A DNA stretch of 64,000 bases from Vibrio cortegadensis. Its GTDB lineage: Bacteria; Pseudomonadota; Gammaproteobacteria; Enterobacterales; Vibrionaceae. Location: assembly GCF_024347395.1 (NCBI RefSeq), contig NZ_AP025472.1, forward strand, positions 434,001 to 498,000, read 5' to 3'. The stretch's first letter is position 1. Every line of letters starts with the position of its first letter. The translations under genes and the position numbers were made by a program. Of the stretch, positions 1 through 8,412 are shown in pieces. The notes beneath the pieces were generated by a model that ran no database searches, was not told where the DNA came from, and saw nothing but the letters and a program-made list of their open reading frames with translations.

Positions 1-479
1 AAGTCCAGTTTGCCGCTCTTACGTACTTCAGCTTGTTTTTGAACAAGTAGGTGAGAGTAAGTAATTGGAGCAGGCATAAGGATTGGTGTTTCGTTTGTTG
101 CGTAACCAAACATGATGCCTTGGTCGCCAGCGCCTTGATCTTTAGGATCCGCTTTATCAACACCTTGGTTGATGTCTGGAGACTGTTTACCAATCGTGTT
201 TAGTACTGCACAAGAGTTAGCATCGAAGCCCATATCTGAATGCACGTAACCAATTTCACGTACTGTTTCACGAGTGATCTCTTCGATATCAACCCACGCT
301 GAAGTGGTTACTTCACCGCCAACCATAACCATGCCAGTTTTAACGTAAGTTTCACAAGCTACGCGCGCTTTTGGGTCTTGCTCTAAAATTGCATCTAGAA
401 CCGCATCTGAGATTTGGTCTGCAATTTTATCTGGATGACCTTCTGATACAGATTCAGAGGTGAACAGGTGCTTAGCCAT
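1..479 (-). CDS. metK: S-adenosylmethionine synthetase, N-terminal part (cut by window edge)
   Basis: The enzyme makes S-adenosylmethionine from ATP and methionine in the cytosol. Reading the minus strand from the ATG at 479 gives about 159 codons beginning MAKHLFTSESVSEGHPDKIA, the family's N-terminal signature with the ATP-binding SEGHPDK motif. Further on, GAGDQGIMFGYA is the conserved nucleotide and methionine-binding loop. The family is about 384 residues, so the C-terminal 60 percent lies outside the window to the left. A GGAG ribosome site sits just upstream of the ATG on the minus strand. The gene is divergent from tktA. Tandem MetJ-like boxes lie about 75-95 bp upstream, which fits methionine repression. 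Confidence 0.96.
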   Translation of the reverse strand, partial: MAKHLFTSESVSEGHPDKIADQISDAVLDAILEQDPKARVACETYVKTGMVMVGGEVTTSAWVDIEEITRETVREIGYVHSDMGFDANSCAVLNTIGKQSPDINQGVDKADPKDQGAGDQGIMFGYATNETPILMPAPITYSHLLVQKQAEVRKSGKLD

Positions 480-858
480 GAGAGCTCCACTTTCAATTAG
501 TTAGGTTGAGAGTATTAACAACTCACAACGAATAAATAGGGTATATTTTGTAGGTGTTTCTACATCTAGACGGCTATTCTAAATTTCATAGCTATAATTA
601 CAAGTTATTTCTGCACTATCTTATTACTTCAAATTATGGACGGTAGAAAAAAACACCAAACCAATCGTTTGCTTTTTATAGGCGCTAAATGCCTGTCAAT
701 TAGAACAAATGTAAAAAAAGAGTCGAAAAGTGCAATAAAACCATCAGTAAAACGTTTGCAGTAGGGTAGGTGCTTTGAGACAATACGCGCCGCTGGATCC
801 GTGTGATGGTTCAGCCCCCTAATTTATTTTTTACTCGCTTATGTATTCAGGAGCAGAC
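480..858. other. metK-tktA divergent intergenic region
   Basis: About 380 bp without a credible gene, AT-rich in its centre (590-720). It holds the MetJ-like boxes for metK. A weak candidate sigma-70 promoter for tktA is TTGCAG at 756-761 with GACAAT at 779-784 (17-bp spacing, poor -35). A small hairpin AGGC/GCCT lies near 680-694 and is too weak to call a terminator. No other feature was seen. Confidence 0.5.
552..575 (-). promoter_or_regulatory. Candidate MetJ operator (three tandem met boxes) for metK
   Basis: Three abutting 8-mers, AGGTGTTT, CTACATCT and AGACGGCT, match the met-box consensus AGACGTCT at 5, 5 and 7 of 8 positions by eye. MetJ is known to bind two or more adjacent boxes and to repress metK in enteric bacteria. 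The location upstream of metK is right. The weaker boxes are close to chance, so this rests mainly on the strong third box and on context. Confidence 0.45.
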
Positions 859-2853
859 ATGCCTTCTCGTAAAGATCTAGCCAATGCAATCCGTGCACTC
901 AGCATGGACGGTGTTCAACAAGCAAATTCAGGCCACCCAGGCGCACCTATGGGTATGGCTGACATCGCTGAAGTTCTTTGGCGTGGTCACTTGAACCACA
1001 ACCCACAAAACCCTGAGTGGGCAGATCGCGACCGTTTTATTCTTTCTAACGGCCACGGTTCAATGCTTATTTACTCTCTGCTTCACCTTGCAGGTTACGA
1101 GTTATCGATTGAAGATCTTAAAAACTTCCGTCAGCTACACTCTAAAACGCCAGGTCACCCAGAGTACGGTTACGCTCCAGGTATCGAAACAACAACGGGT
1201 CCTCTAGGCCAAGGCATTACTAATGCTGTTGGTATGGCGATGGCTGAAAAAGCACTGGCTGCACAATTCAACAAAGAAGGCCACGACATCGTTGATCACT
1301 TCACTTATGCGTTCATGGGTGATGGTTGTCTGATGGAAGGTATCTCTCACGAAGCATGTTCTTTAGCGGGTACGCTTGGTCTTGGTAAGCTGGTTGCTTT
1401 CTGGGATGACAACGGTATCTCTATCGATGGCGAAGTTGAAGGTTGGTTCTCTGACGATACTCCTAAGCGTTTTGAAGCTTACGGCTGGCACGTAATTCCA
1501 GCAGTAGATGGTCACGATGCTGACGCAATCAATGCTGCAATTGAAGCGGCTAAAGCGGATCCTCGTCCTACTCTTATTTGTACTAAGACTGTGATCGGTT
1601 TTGGTTCTCCAAATAAAGCGGGCACGCACGACTGTCACGGTGCTCCACTAGGTGCTGACGAAATTGCAGCAACTAAGAAAGCTCTTGGTTGGGAACACGG
1701 TGCATTTGAAATTCCAGCAGATATTGCAGCGGAATGGAACGCACAAGAAGCAGGCGCAGCAAAAGAAGCGGCTTGGAATGCGAAATTTGACGCTTACGCA
1801 GCGGCATACCCTGAACTAGCGGCTGAATTTAAGCGTCGTACTGCTGGTGATTTACCTGCTGAGTGGGAAGAAAAAGCAAATGCAATTATTGCTGACCTTC
1901 AAGCTAACCCAGCAAATATCGCTTCACGTAAAGCCTCTCAAAATGCTCTAGAAGCGTTTGGTCAAATGCTTCCAGAATTCATGGGCGGCTCTGCTGACCT
2001 TGCGCCTTCTAACCTAACAATGTGGTCTGGTTCTAAGTCTTTAACGGCTGATGATTTTGCTGGTAACTACATTCACTACGGTGTGCGTGAGTTTGGTATG
2101 ACAGCAATCATGAACGGTATTGCTCTGCACGGTGGTTTCGTACCATACGGTGCAACATTCCTAATGTTCATGGAATACGCTCGTAACGCAATGCGTATGG
2201 CTGCGCTGATGAAAGTGCAAAACATTCAAGTTTACACCCATGACTCTATCGGTCTTGGCGAAGATGGCCCAACTCACCAACCTGTTGAGCAGATCGCTTC
2301 TCTACGTCTAACTCCAAATATGAGCACATGGCGTCCATGTGACCAAGTCGAATCTGCGGTTTCTTGGAAACTTGCAATTGAACGTAAAGATGGCCCTTCA
2401 GCGCTTATTTTCTCACGTCAAAACCTTGCACAACAAGATCGTGACGCAGAGCAACTAGCAAATATTGCTAAGGGTGGTTACATCCTAAAAGATTGCGCTG
2501 GTCAACCTGAGCTTATTCTTATCGCGACTGGTTCAGAAGTTGAACTAGCAGTAGACGCTGCCGCTCAACTGACGGCTGAAGGTAAATCTGTACGCGTTGT
2601 TTCAATGCCATCAACAGATACATTTGATAAGCAAGACGCAGCGTACCGTGAAGCAGTTCTACCATCATCGGTAACTAAACGTATTGCAGTTGAAGCTGGT
2701 ATTGCTGATTTCTGGCATAAATACGTTGGTTTCGGTGGCAAGATCATCGGTATGACAACGTTCGGCGAATCAGCTCCTGCTGGTGAACTGTTCAAAATGT
2801 TCGGTTTCACTACTGAAAACGTAGTAAACACAGCAAAAGAACTGCTTGCTTAA
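859..2853 (+). CDS. tktA: Transketolase
   Basis: Thiamine-diphosphate enzyme of the non-oxidative pentose phosphate pathway. It moves two-carbon units between ketoses and aldoses and supplies erythrose 4-phosphate. The protein is 664 residues (E. coli TktA is 663). SGHPGAPMG near 24-32 and NGHGSML near 64-70 carry the active-site histidines, GDG at 154-156 begins the ThDP/metal motif, and the pyrimidine and C-terminal domains follow. The start at 859 (MPSRKDLANA) is preferred over the in-frame ATG at 841 because CAGGAG sits 5-10 bases upstream of it and homologues begin there. A strong terminator follows, and epd is the next gene, which uses its erythrose 4-phosphate product. Confidence 0.97.
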   Translation: MPSRKDLANAIRALSMDGVQQANSGHPGAPMGMADIAEVLWRGHLNHNPQNPEWADRDRFILSNGHGSMLIYSLLHLAGYELSIEDLKNFRQLHSKTPGHPEYGYAPGIETTTGPLGQGITNAVGMAMAEKALAAQFNKEGHDIVDHFTYAFMGDGCLMEGISHEACSLAGTLGLGKLVAFWDDNGISIDGEVEGWFSDDTPKRFEAYGWHVIPAVDGHDADAINAAIEAAKADPRPTLICTKTVIGFGSPNKAGTHDCHGAPLGADEIAATKKALGWEHGAFEIPADIAAEWNAQEAGAAKEAAWNAKFDAYAAAYPELAAEFKRRTAGDLPAEWEEKANAIIADLQANPANIASRKASQNALEAFGQMLPEFMGGSADLAPSNLTMWSGSKSLTADDFAGNYIHYGVREFGMTAIMNGIALHGGFVPYGATFLMFMEYARNAMRMAALMKVQNIQVYTHDSIGLGEDGPTHQPVEQIASLRLTPNMSTWRPCDQVESAVSWKLAIERKDGPSALIFSRQNLAQQDRDAEQLANIAKGGYILKDCAGQPELILIATGSEVELAVDAAAQLTAEGKSVRVVSMPSTDTFDKQDAAYREAVLPSSVTKRIAVEAGIADFWHKYVGFGGKIIGMTTFGESAPAGELFKMFGFTTENVVNTAKELLA

Positions 2854-2916
2854 TTAAGCGGTTTGGTTCGGTGTCATGTACCGAATCAAATAGTGTAGCT
2901 TGAGTGATTAGAATCT

Positions 2917-2949
2917 AAAGCCCTCTCTTTTATTAGAGAGGGCTTTTTT
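2917..2949 (+). terminator. Intrinsic terminator after tktA
   Basis: A 12-bp perfect stem AAAGCCCTCTCT / AGAGAGGGCTTT with a six-base loop and a run of T residues. Confidence 0.9.
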
Positions 2950-3032
2950 ATTGGTTCTTAGTCTAGGTGATCTATTTTTTAATGGTTCACTATTAGGGAC
3001 GTTATGTAAATAAGATGCAGTGAAAGCTTGTC

Positions 3033-3041
3033 TGCTATAAA
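3033..3041 (+). promoter_or_regulatory. Candidate extended -10 promoter element for epd
   Basis: TGCTATAAA has the extended -10 form TG-N-TATAAA and lies about 30 bp before the epd start. No good -35 box is seen 16-18 bp upstream, which is acceptable for an extended -10 promoter. Confidence 0.35.
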
Positions 3042-3073
3042 CTGACGCCTCGGTTATTAAGGATGAGAAAGCA

Positions 3074-4102
3074 ATGATACGAATCGCCATTAATGGATTT
3101 GGCCGAATTGGCCGCAATGTGCTTCGCGCGGTTTACGAAAGCGGGAAGAGCCAACAGATTAAAGTGGTTGCGGTGAATGAACTGGCTCAACCGGATGCAA
3201 TGGCTCACTTGCTTCAATACGATACCAGCCATGGTCGCTTTGGTAAGAAAATCACCCACGATCAAGAACATATTTATGTTCACCATAATAGTGATGAATT
3301 TGATTCTATCCGTCTCCTTCACCTATCAGAAATCAATCTGCTTCCTTGGCGAGATTTAGATGTCGACATCGTACTCGACTGTACTGGTGTGTATGGTTCG
3401 AAAGCTGATGGCTTAGAGCATATTGCCGCGGGCGCTAAAAAAGTCCTATTTTCACACCCTGGTGACAACGATTTAGACAATACTATTATTTATGGTGTGA
3501 ACCATGACACCCTGAAAGATGAACATCGCGTTGTTTCAAGTGGCTCCTGTACAACAAATTGCATCGTGCCGATCATTAAAGTATTAGATGATGCATTTGG
3601 TATTGATTCAGGAACAATTACCACGATTCACTCCTCAATGAATGATCAACAAGTGATTGATGCTTATCATTCTGATTTGCGCCGAACTCGTGCGGCTAGC
3701 CAATCCATCATTCCTGTTGATACAAAATTGCATTTAGGTATCGAAAGGATTTTTCCGAAATTTTCTAACAAATTCGAAGCTATTTCTGTCAGAGTGCCCA
3801 CAGTCAACGTTACTGCAATGGATTTAAGTGTCACAATTAATACAAATGTGAAAGTTAATGACGTAAATCAAACCATTGTTAACGCATCTCAGTGTACATT
3901 ACATGACATTGTTGACTATACTGAAGCACCTCTAGTTTCAATCGACTTTAATCATGATCCTCACAGCGCCATTGTCGATGGTTCACAGACTAGGGTGAGT
4001 AACGGGCAGTTAGTTAAAATGCTTGTTTGGTGCGACAACGAGTGGGGCTTTGCTAATCGGATGCTGGATACCGTTTTAGTAATGAAATCACCAAAGCGTT
4101 AA
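3074..4102 (+). CDS. epd: D-erythrose-4-phosphate dehydrogenase
   Basis: NAD-dependent enzyme oxidising erythrose 4-phosphate to 4-phosphoerythronate, the first committed step of the DXP-dependent pyridoxal phosphate pathway. It belongs to the GAPDH fold: Rossmann motif INGFGRIGRN at 6-15, catalytic cysteine C159 in SSGSCTTNC, and the C-terminal WCDNEWG signature. At 342 residues it is the usual length. The epd call over gapA rests on the position directly before pgk and on divergence from GapA-type sequences. Codon use is ordinary, unlike the strongly biased pgk just downstream, so the level of expression is probably lower. No terminator lies between epd and pgk, so read-through is possible. 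Confidence 0.93.
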   Translation: MIRIAINGFGRIGRNVLRAVYESGKSQQIKVVAVNELAQPDAMAHLLQYDTSHGRFGKKITHDQEHIYVHHNSDEFDSIRLLHLSEINLLPWRDLDVDIVLDCTGVYGSKADGLEHIAAGAKKVLFSHPGDNDLDNTIIYGVNHDTLKDEHRVVSSGSCTTNCIVPIIKVLDDAFGIDSGTITTIHSSMNDQQVIDAYHSDLRRTRAASQSIIPVDTKLHLGIERIFPKFSNKFEAISVRVPTVNVTAMDLSVTINTNVKVNDVNQTIVNASQCTLHDIVDYTEAPLVSIDFNHDPHSAIVDGSQTRVSNGQLVKMLVWCDNEWGFANRMLDTVLVMKSPKR

Positions 4103-4263
4103 TTTTTAATAACATTATGGTGATGAAGGGAGAAAATTTATTTCAACACTTGAAATAAATATGAGGTACCCCCATAAAATAACCAGTTTGAAGAATTATT
4201 AGGCTTGGCAGGGTTGCCGAGTTTCCAAAAAACTTTATTAATTTAAATTTGAGAGGACAAACA

Positions 4264-5427
4264 ATGTCTGTAATCAAGATGACTGACCTGGAACTTGCAG
4301 GTAAACGCATTTTCATCCGTGCTGACCTAAACGTACCAGTAAAAGACGGTAAAGTAACTTCAGATGCACGTATCCTTGCATCACTACCAACTATCAAATT
4401 GTGCCTAGAAGCTGGCGCGAAAGTAATGGTTACTTCTCACCTTGGTCGTCCTACTGAAGGCGAATACAACGAAGAGTTCTCTCTAGCTCCTGTTGTAAAC
4501 TACTTAAACGATGCACTAGATTGTGACGTTAAACTAGCAAAAGACTACCTAGATGGTCTTGAACTAAATGCTGGTGAGTTAGTTGTTCTTGAAAACGTTC
4601 GTTTTAACAAAGGCGAAAAGAAGAACGAAGAAGAGCTTTCTAAAAAATACGCAGCACTATGTGACATTTTCGTAATGGACGCATTCGGTACTGCTCACCG
4701 TGCACAAGCATCAACTCACGGTGTTGGTACAAACGCTCCTGTAGCATGTGCTGGTCCTCTTCTAGCTGCTGAACTTGAAGCACTAGGTAAAGCTATGGAC
4801 AACCCAGCTCGTCCACTAGTTGCTATCGTTGGTGGTTCTAAAGTATCTACTAAACTAACGGTTCTAGAGTCTCTATCTAAAATTGCTGACCAACTTGTTG
4901 TTGGTGGTGGTATCGCGAACACGTTCATCGCTGCTGAAGGCCACAACGTAGGTAAGTCTCTATACGAAGCTGACCTGGTTGACACTGCTAAGAAGCTAAT
5001 GAAAGAGTGTGCTATCCCAGTAGCGACTGACGTTGCATGTGCTAAAGCATTCGACGAAAACGCTGAAGCTGAAATCAAGCACGTTTCTGAAGTTCAAGAC
5101 GACGACATGATCTTCGACCTTGGCCCAGATTCAACTGCTGCTCTTGCTGAAATCATCGGCAACGCAAAAACTATCCTTTGGAACGGCCCTGTAGGCGTAT
5201 TCGAATTCAAAAACTTCGAAGCGGGTACTGCTGGTATCTCTAAAGCAATCGCTGAGTCTGCAGGTTTCTCTGTAGCTGGTGGTGGTGACACGCTAGCGGC
5301 TATCGACAAGTTCGGTATCAAAGCTGACGTTTCTTACATCTCTACTGGCGGTGGTGCTTTCCTTGAGTTTGTTGAAGGAAAAGTACTTCCTGCAGTTGCA
5401 ATGCTTGAAGAGCGTGCAAAAGCATAA
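4264..5427 (+). CDS. pgk: Phosphoglycerate kinase
   Basis: Glycolytic and gluconeogenic enzyme passing phosphate between 1,3-bisphosphoglycerate and ADP. The 387-residue protein shows the N-terminal substrate motif RADLNVPV, the basic SHLGRP segment, and the C-terminal nucleotide-binding GGGDTLAA. The start is placed at ATG 4264 (MSVIKMTDLE), preceded by GAGAGGA at 4251-4257; an in-frame TTG at 4249 overlaps that ribosome site and is unlikely. Codon use is extremely biased (GCT, CTA, GGT, CGT), the mark of a highly expressed gene. It sits in the epd-pgk-fbaA order shared with E. coli. Confidence 0.97.
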   Translation: MSVIKMTDLELAGKRIFIRADLNVPVKDGKVTSDARILASLPTIKLCLEAGAKVMVTSHLGRPTEGEYNEEFSLAPVVNYLNDALDCDVKLAKDYLDGLELNAGELVVLENVRFNKGEKKNEEELSKKYAALCDIFVMDAFGTAHRAQASTHGVGTNAPVACAGPLLAAELEALGKAMDNPARPLVAIVGGSKVSTKLTVLESLSKIADQLVVGGGIANTFIAAEGHNVGKSLYEADLVDTAKKLMKECAIPVATDVACAKAFDENAEAEIKHVSEVQDDDMIFDLGPDSTAALAEIIGNAKTILWNGPVGVFEFKNFEAGTAGISKAIAESAGFSVAGGGDTLAAIDKFGIKADVSYISTGGGAFLEFVEGKVLPAVAMLEERAKA

Positions 5428-5436
5428 TTGATTTAG

Positions 5437-5463
5437 AAAGGCGAGATGAGAATCTCGCCTTTT
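5437..5463 (+). terminator. Intrinsic terminator between pgk and fbaA
   Basis: An 11-bp perfect stem AAAGGCGAGAT / ATCTCGCCTTT with a 4-base loop. The T run after it is short, so termination may be partial. Confidence 0.75.
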
Positions 5464-5468
5464 AACGT

Positions 5469-5498
5469 TTGCGGCACATCACAGTTTTTTGCTAGAAT
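5469..5498 (+). promoter_or_regulatory. Candidate sigma-70 promoter for fbaA
   Basis: TTGCGG (5469-5474), an 18-bp spacer, then TAGAAT (5493-5498) preceded by TG at 5490-5491, giving an extended -10. It follows the pgk terminator and lies about 80 bp before the fbaA start, which fits independent expression of fbaA. Confidence 0.5.
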
Positions 5499-5580
5499 AG
5501 CGAAAGTTGTGAGCAAACGATTGCAAATTTTTAACTTAAGTTTTTTATCTTAAAACGAATAGAATAATAGGACTATTTCC

Positions 5581-6657
5581 ATGTCTAAGATCTTCGATTT
5601 TGTAAAACCTGGTGTGATTTCTGGCGACGACGTACAGAAAGTATTTGAAGCAGCAAAAGCAAACAAATTTGCTCTTCCAGCGGTAAACGTAATTAACACT
5701 GATACGATCAATGCTGTTCTTGAAGCTGCTGCTAAAGTTAAAGCGCCAGTTGTTGTTCAGTTCTCTAACGGCGGTGCTGGTTTCTTCGCTGGTAAAGGCG
5801 TTAAACTTGAAGGTCAAGGTGCACAAATTCTTGGCGCAGTTGCTGGTGCAAAATACGTTCATGCAGTTGCTGAATCTTACGGTGTTCCAGTTATTCTACA
5901 TACTGACCACGCTGCTAAGAAACTTCTTCCATGGATCGACGGTCTACTAGACGCTGGTGAAGAGTTCTTCGCACAAACTGGTAAACCACTATTCTCTTCT
6001 CACATGCTAGACCTTTCTGAAGAGTCTCTAGAAGAGAACATCGAAACATGTGCTAAGTACCTAGAGCGTATGGCTAAAATGAACATGACAATCGAGATCG
6101 AACTTGGTTGTACTGGTGGTGAAGAAGACGGCGTTGATAACTCTGATATGGACGCATCTGAGCTTTACACTTCTCCAGAAGACGTAGCATACGCATACGA
6201 GAAACTAATGGCTGTTAGCCCACGTTTCACTATCGCTGCTTCTTTCGGTAACGTACACGGTGTTTACCAAGCAGGTAACGTTGTTCTTACTCCAACTATC
6301 CTACGTGATTCTCAAGCATACTGTGCAGAGAAATTTGGTATTGCACCTAATGCTCTTAACTTCGTATTCCACGGTGGTTCTGGTTCTTCAGAAGCTGAAA
6401 TCCAAGAGTCTATTGGCTACGGTGTTATCAAAATGAACATCGATACTGATACTCAGTGGGCATCATGGAACGGTATCCGTACTTACGAAGCTGAAAACCG
6501 TGAATTCCTACAAGGTCAAATCGGTAACCCAACTGGCGAAGCTGCGCCAAACAAGAAGTACTACGATCCACGCGTATGGCTACGTGCTGGTCAGTCTTCT
6601 ATGGTTACTCGTCTAGAGAAAGCATTTGCTGACCTTAACGCTGTAGACGTACTATAA
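5581..6657 (+). CDS. fbaA: Fructose-bisphosphate aldolase, class II
   Basis: Zinc-dependent aldolase that splits fructose 1,6-bisphosphate into two triose phosphates. The 358-residue length matches class IIA enzymes such as E. coli FbaA. The catalytic aspartate and a metal ligand are D109-H110 in LHTDH. The other zinc ligands are H226 in FGNVHGVY and H264 in FVFHGGSGSS. A phosphate-binding glycine-rich loop is present. Codon use is as biased as in pgk. A terminator separates it from pgk and another follows it, so it is probably monocistronic. Confidence 0.97.
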   Translation: MSKIFDFVKPGVISGDDVQKVFEAAKANKFALPAVNVINTDTINAVLEAAAKVKAPVVVQFSNGGAGFFAGKGVKLEGQGAQILGAVAGAKYVHAVAESYGVPVILHTDHAAKKLLPWIDGLLDAGEEFFAQTGKPLFSSHMLDLSEESLEENIETCAKYLERMAKMNMTIEIELGCTGGEEDGVDNSDMDASELYTSPEDVAYAYEKLMAVSPRFTIAASFGNVHGVYQAGNVVLTPTILRDSQAYCAEKFGIAPNALNFVFHGGSGSSEAEIQESIGYGVIKMNIDTDTQWASWNGIRTYEAENREFLQGQIGNPTGEAAPNKKYYDPRVWLRAGQSSMVTRLEKAFADLNAVDVL

Positions 6658-6689
6658 TTCATTTGAATTAGTACTCTTCTAAGTTTTAA

Positions 6690-6715
6690 AAACCCGCTCA
6701 TAGAGCGGGTTTTTT
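6690..6715 (+). terminator. Intrinsic terminator after fbaA
   Basis: A 10-bp stem AAACCCGCTC / GAGCGGGTTT with a 3-base loop, followed by T residues. Confidence 0.9.
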
Positions 6716-6947
6716 ATGCCTGCTCATTGGTTTGAATGCTTTTTGTACAACGGTATTTACTGGAATTCCCAATAGTGAGAAAAGAGGGGGAGTAATTGAT
6801 ATTAAATTACTTTTATTCCCACTGATTATATAAATTGCCAAAGTTGATGTATCATGCGATAACGCTGTTTTATTCAGTTGTATGCACGGAAGCGGCAAGT
6901 GAGTCGTTGTAGAGTCATTTTTGTTCAATACTTTAGAGGGTACTATT

Positions 6948-7811
6948 ATGGCGAGTGAGTCATCTATTATCGAAACACCGATTGTTGATACACTTTCTCA
7001 AGCAGAGCAGTGGTTATCAAATAACTCAGAGCTATTAATTCAGTATGGTGTGAATATCTTTTCAGCACTAGCGATCCTATTCATTGGTAATATGATTGTG
7101 AAAGCTGTTGCTGGAAGCGTGGCAAAAGTTTTACAGAAGAAAAATATGGACAAAGCTGTCGTTGAATTTATTCACGCGTTGGTCCGTTATACGCTATTTG
7201 TAATCGTACTGATTGCTGCTCTAGGTCGAATTGGTGTTCAAACGGCTTCTGTAGTTGCGGTGATTGGTGCTGCTGGTTTAGCTATTGGTTTAGCACTACA
7301 AGGTTCACTGTCTAACTTTGCGGCAGGCGTACTTATCGTTGCATTCCGTCCGTTTAAATCGGGTGATTATGTTGAAATTGGTGGAGTTGCAGGTGCGGTG
7401 GAGTCTATTCAGATTTTCCAAACTATTTTGACAACACCTGATAATAAGATGGTTGTTGTGCCTAACGGAGCTGTGATTGGTAGCCCTATAACCAACTACT
7501 CACGTCACGACACTCGTCGTATTGACCATGTGATTGGTGTTTCTTACAGTGCTGATCTGCAAAAAACGAAAGAAGTCATTACCAAGATCCTTGAATCTGA
7601 TGAGCGAATTCTAAAAGAGCCGGGTATTCAAGTTGGCGTGTTAGCTTTAGCTGACTCTTCAGTAAACTTTGTGGTTCGTCCATGGGTTAAAACGTCTGAC
7701 TACTGGAATGTGTATTTTGACTCATTACAAGCCATCAAAGAAGGCTTGGATAAAGAAGGGATTGAGATCCCATTCCCTCAAATGGATGTTCATATGAACA
7801 AAGTGGATTAA
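6948..7811 (+). CDS. mscS: Small-conductance mechanosensitive channel MscS
   Basis: Inner-membrane channel that opens under membrane tension to release solutes after osmotic downshock. The 287-residue protein (E. coli MscS is 286) has three hydrophobic segments near 25-50, 65-85 and 90-115. The third carries the Gly/Ala-packed pore helix with AAGLAIGLALQGSLSN, followed by the cytoplasmic beta and C-terminal domains. The ATG at 6948 is chosen because GAGGG lies 8-12 bases upstream and MASES fits homologues; an in-frame TTG at 6921 would add nine residues. It follows fbaA as in E. coli and has its own terminator. Confidence 0.95.
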   Translation: MASESSIIETPIVDTLSQAEQWLSNNSELLIQYGVNIFSALAILFIGNMIVKAVAGSVAKVLQKKNMDKAVVEFIHALVRYTLFVIVLIAALGRIGVQTASVVAVIGAAGLAIGLALQGSLSNFAAGVLIVAFRPFKSGDYVEIGGVAGAVESIQIFQTILTTPDNKMVVVPNGAVIGSPITNYSRHDTRRIDHVIGVSYSADLQKTKEVITKILESDERILKEPGIQVGVLALADSSVNFVVRPWVKTSDYWNVYFDSLQAIKEGLDKEGIEIPFPQMDVHMNKVD

Positions 7812-7830
7812 TCACTACATTCTCTTTTTA

Positions 7831-7859
7831 AAAGCGCAATAGAAATATTGCGCTTTTTT
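7831..7859 (+). terminator. Intrinsic terminator after mscS
   Basis: A stem AAAGCGCAAT / ATTGCGCTTT with a short loop and a run of six T residues. Confidence 0.88.
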
Positions 7860-7918
7860 ATTGCTATCGGCTCATCAAACGGGTGCTTATTTAAACTTTA
7901 ATACTTGTGCCCAAAATA

Positions 7919-8401
7919 CTATATGTGGTGAACCGTATTCTCTATGGCTTGCAATAGAATCGGTAAATCTTTCCCTGCAAAACCTAATGTGAGTTCAGGA
8001 TGTCCTGGGGTATACAAGATTTCATCATGAGTAAATAGAGTCGAGTCCACGAGAACTGGGATGCTCTGTGGTAAAGCAAAGGGGCAAACGGCTCCAGGTA
8101 CGCAGCCCGTTTGTTCTGTCATTTCAATATCATCACATATCGAGACTCGCTTCCCCAGCACCTTCTTTATTGCTTTACTGTCTAGGCGTTTGTCTTTTTC
8201 AGTTAGGTAAAGTGCGAAACCGCCCCCTTTAACCTTTAGAAACAAGCTTTTGCTGTGTGTTCCTGTCCATCCTAATTTTTTTGCAACCATTTCATCAGTC
8301 GCAAAATCAAGAATAGGCTCATGCTCCCATTGAGTGTATGTCACCTCAGTTTTGGAAAGTAACTGAATGTTAGTTTGATAAATTTTTTCTAATGTATTCA
8401 T
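7919..8401 (-). CDS. YbaK/ProX-type aminoacyl-tRNA editing domain protein, argO-linked
   Basis: A 160-residue free-standing relative of the prolyl-tRNA synthetase INS editing domain. Proteins of this superfamily (YbaK, PrdX/ProXp) hydrolyse mischarged aminoacyl-tRNAs in the cytosol. The visible signs are the lysine-bearing strand SKSLFLKVKGGG near 41-52 and the substrate-pocket segment GCVPGAVCPFALP near 96-108, which looks closer to PrdX/ProXp-ala than to E. coli YbaK. The start at 8401 (MNTLEKIYQ) is chosen because it lies 11 bp after the argO stop, while an upstream in-frame start would overlap argO. It is almost certainly co-transcribed with argO. Which tRNA and amino acid it edits cannot be told from sequence. 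Confidence 0.82.
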   Translation of the reverse strand: MNTLEKIYQTNIQLLSKTEVTYTQWEHEPILDFATDEMVAKKLGWTGTHSKSLFLKVKGGGFALYLTEKDKRLDSKAIKKVLGKRVSICDDIEMTEQTGCVPGAVCPFALPQSIPVLVDSTLFTHDEILYTPGHPELTLGFAGKDLPILLQAIENTVHHI

Positions 8402-8412
8402 TACTGATTTGC

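Noticed and set aside
1363..1638. Long antisense ORFs inside tktA, pgk, nadB, mutS and other conserved genes
   Set aside because: They are shadows of strongly biased codon use in the real genes, without ribosome sites or domain signs.
2908..3322. Overlapping minus-strand ORFs around the epd start
   Set aside because: They cover the tktA terminator and the conserved epd N terminus; only epd has domain support.
6716..6947. A 76-residue minus-strand ORF upstream of mscS (6698-6928)
   Set aside because: It overlaps the fbaA terminator and the mscS leader, has no ribosome site and no recognisable domain. The stretch reads as the mscS promoter region.
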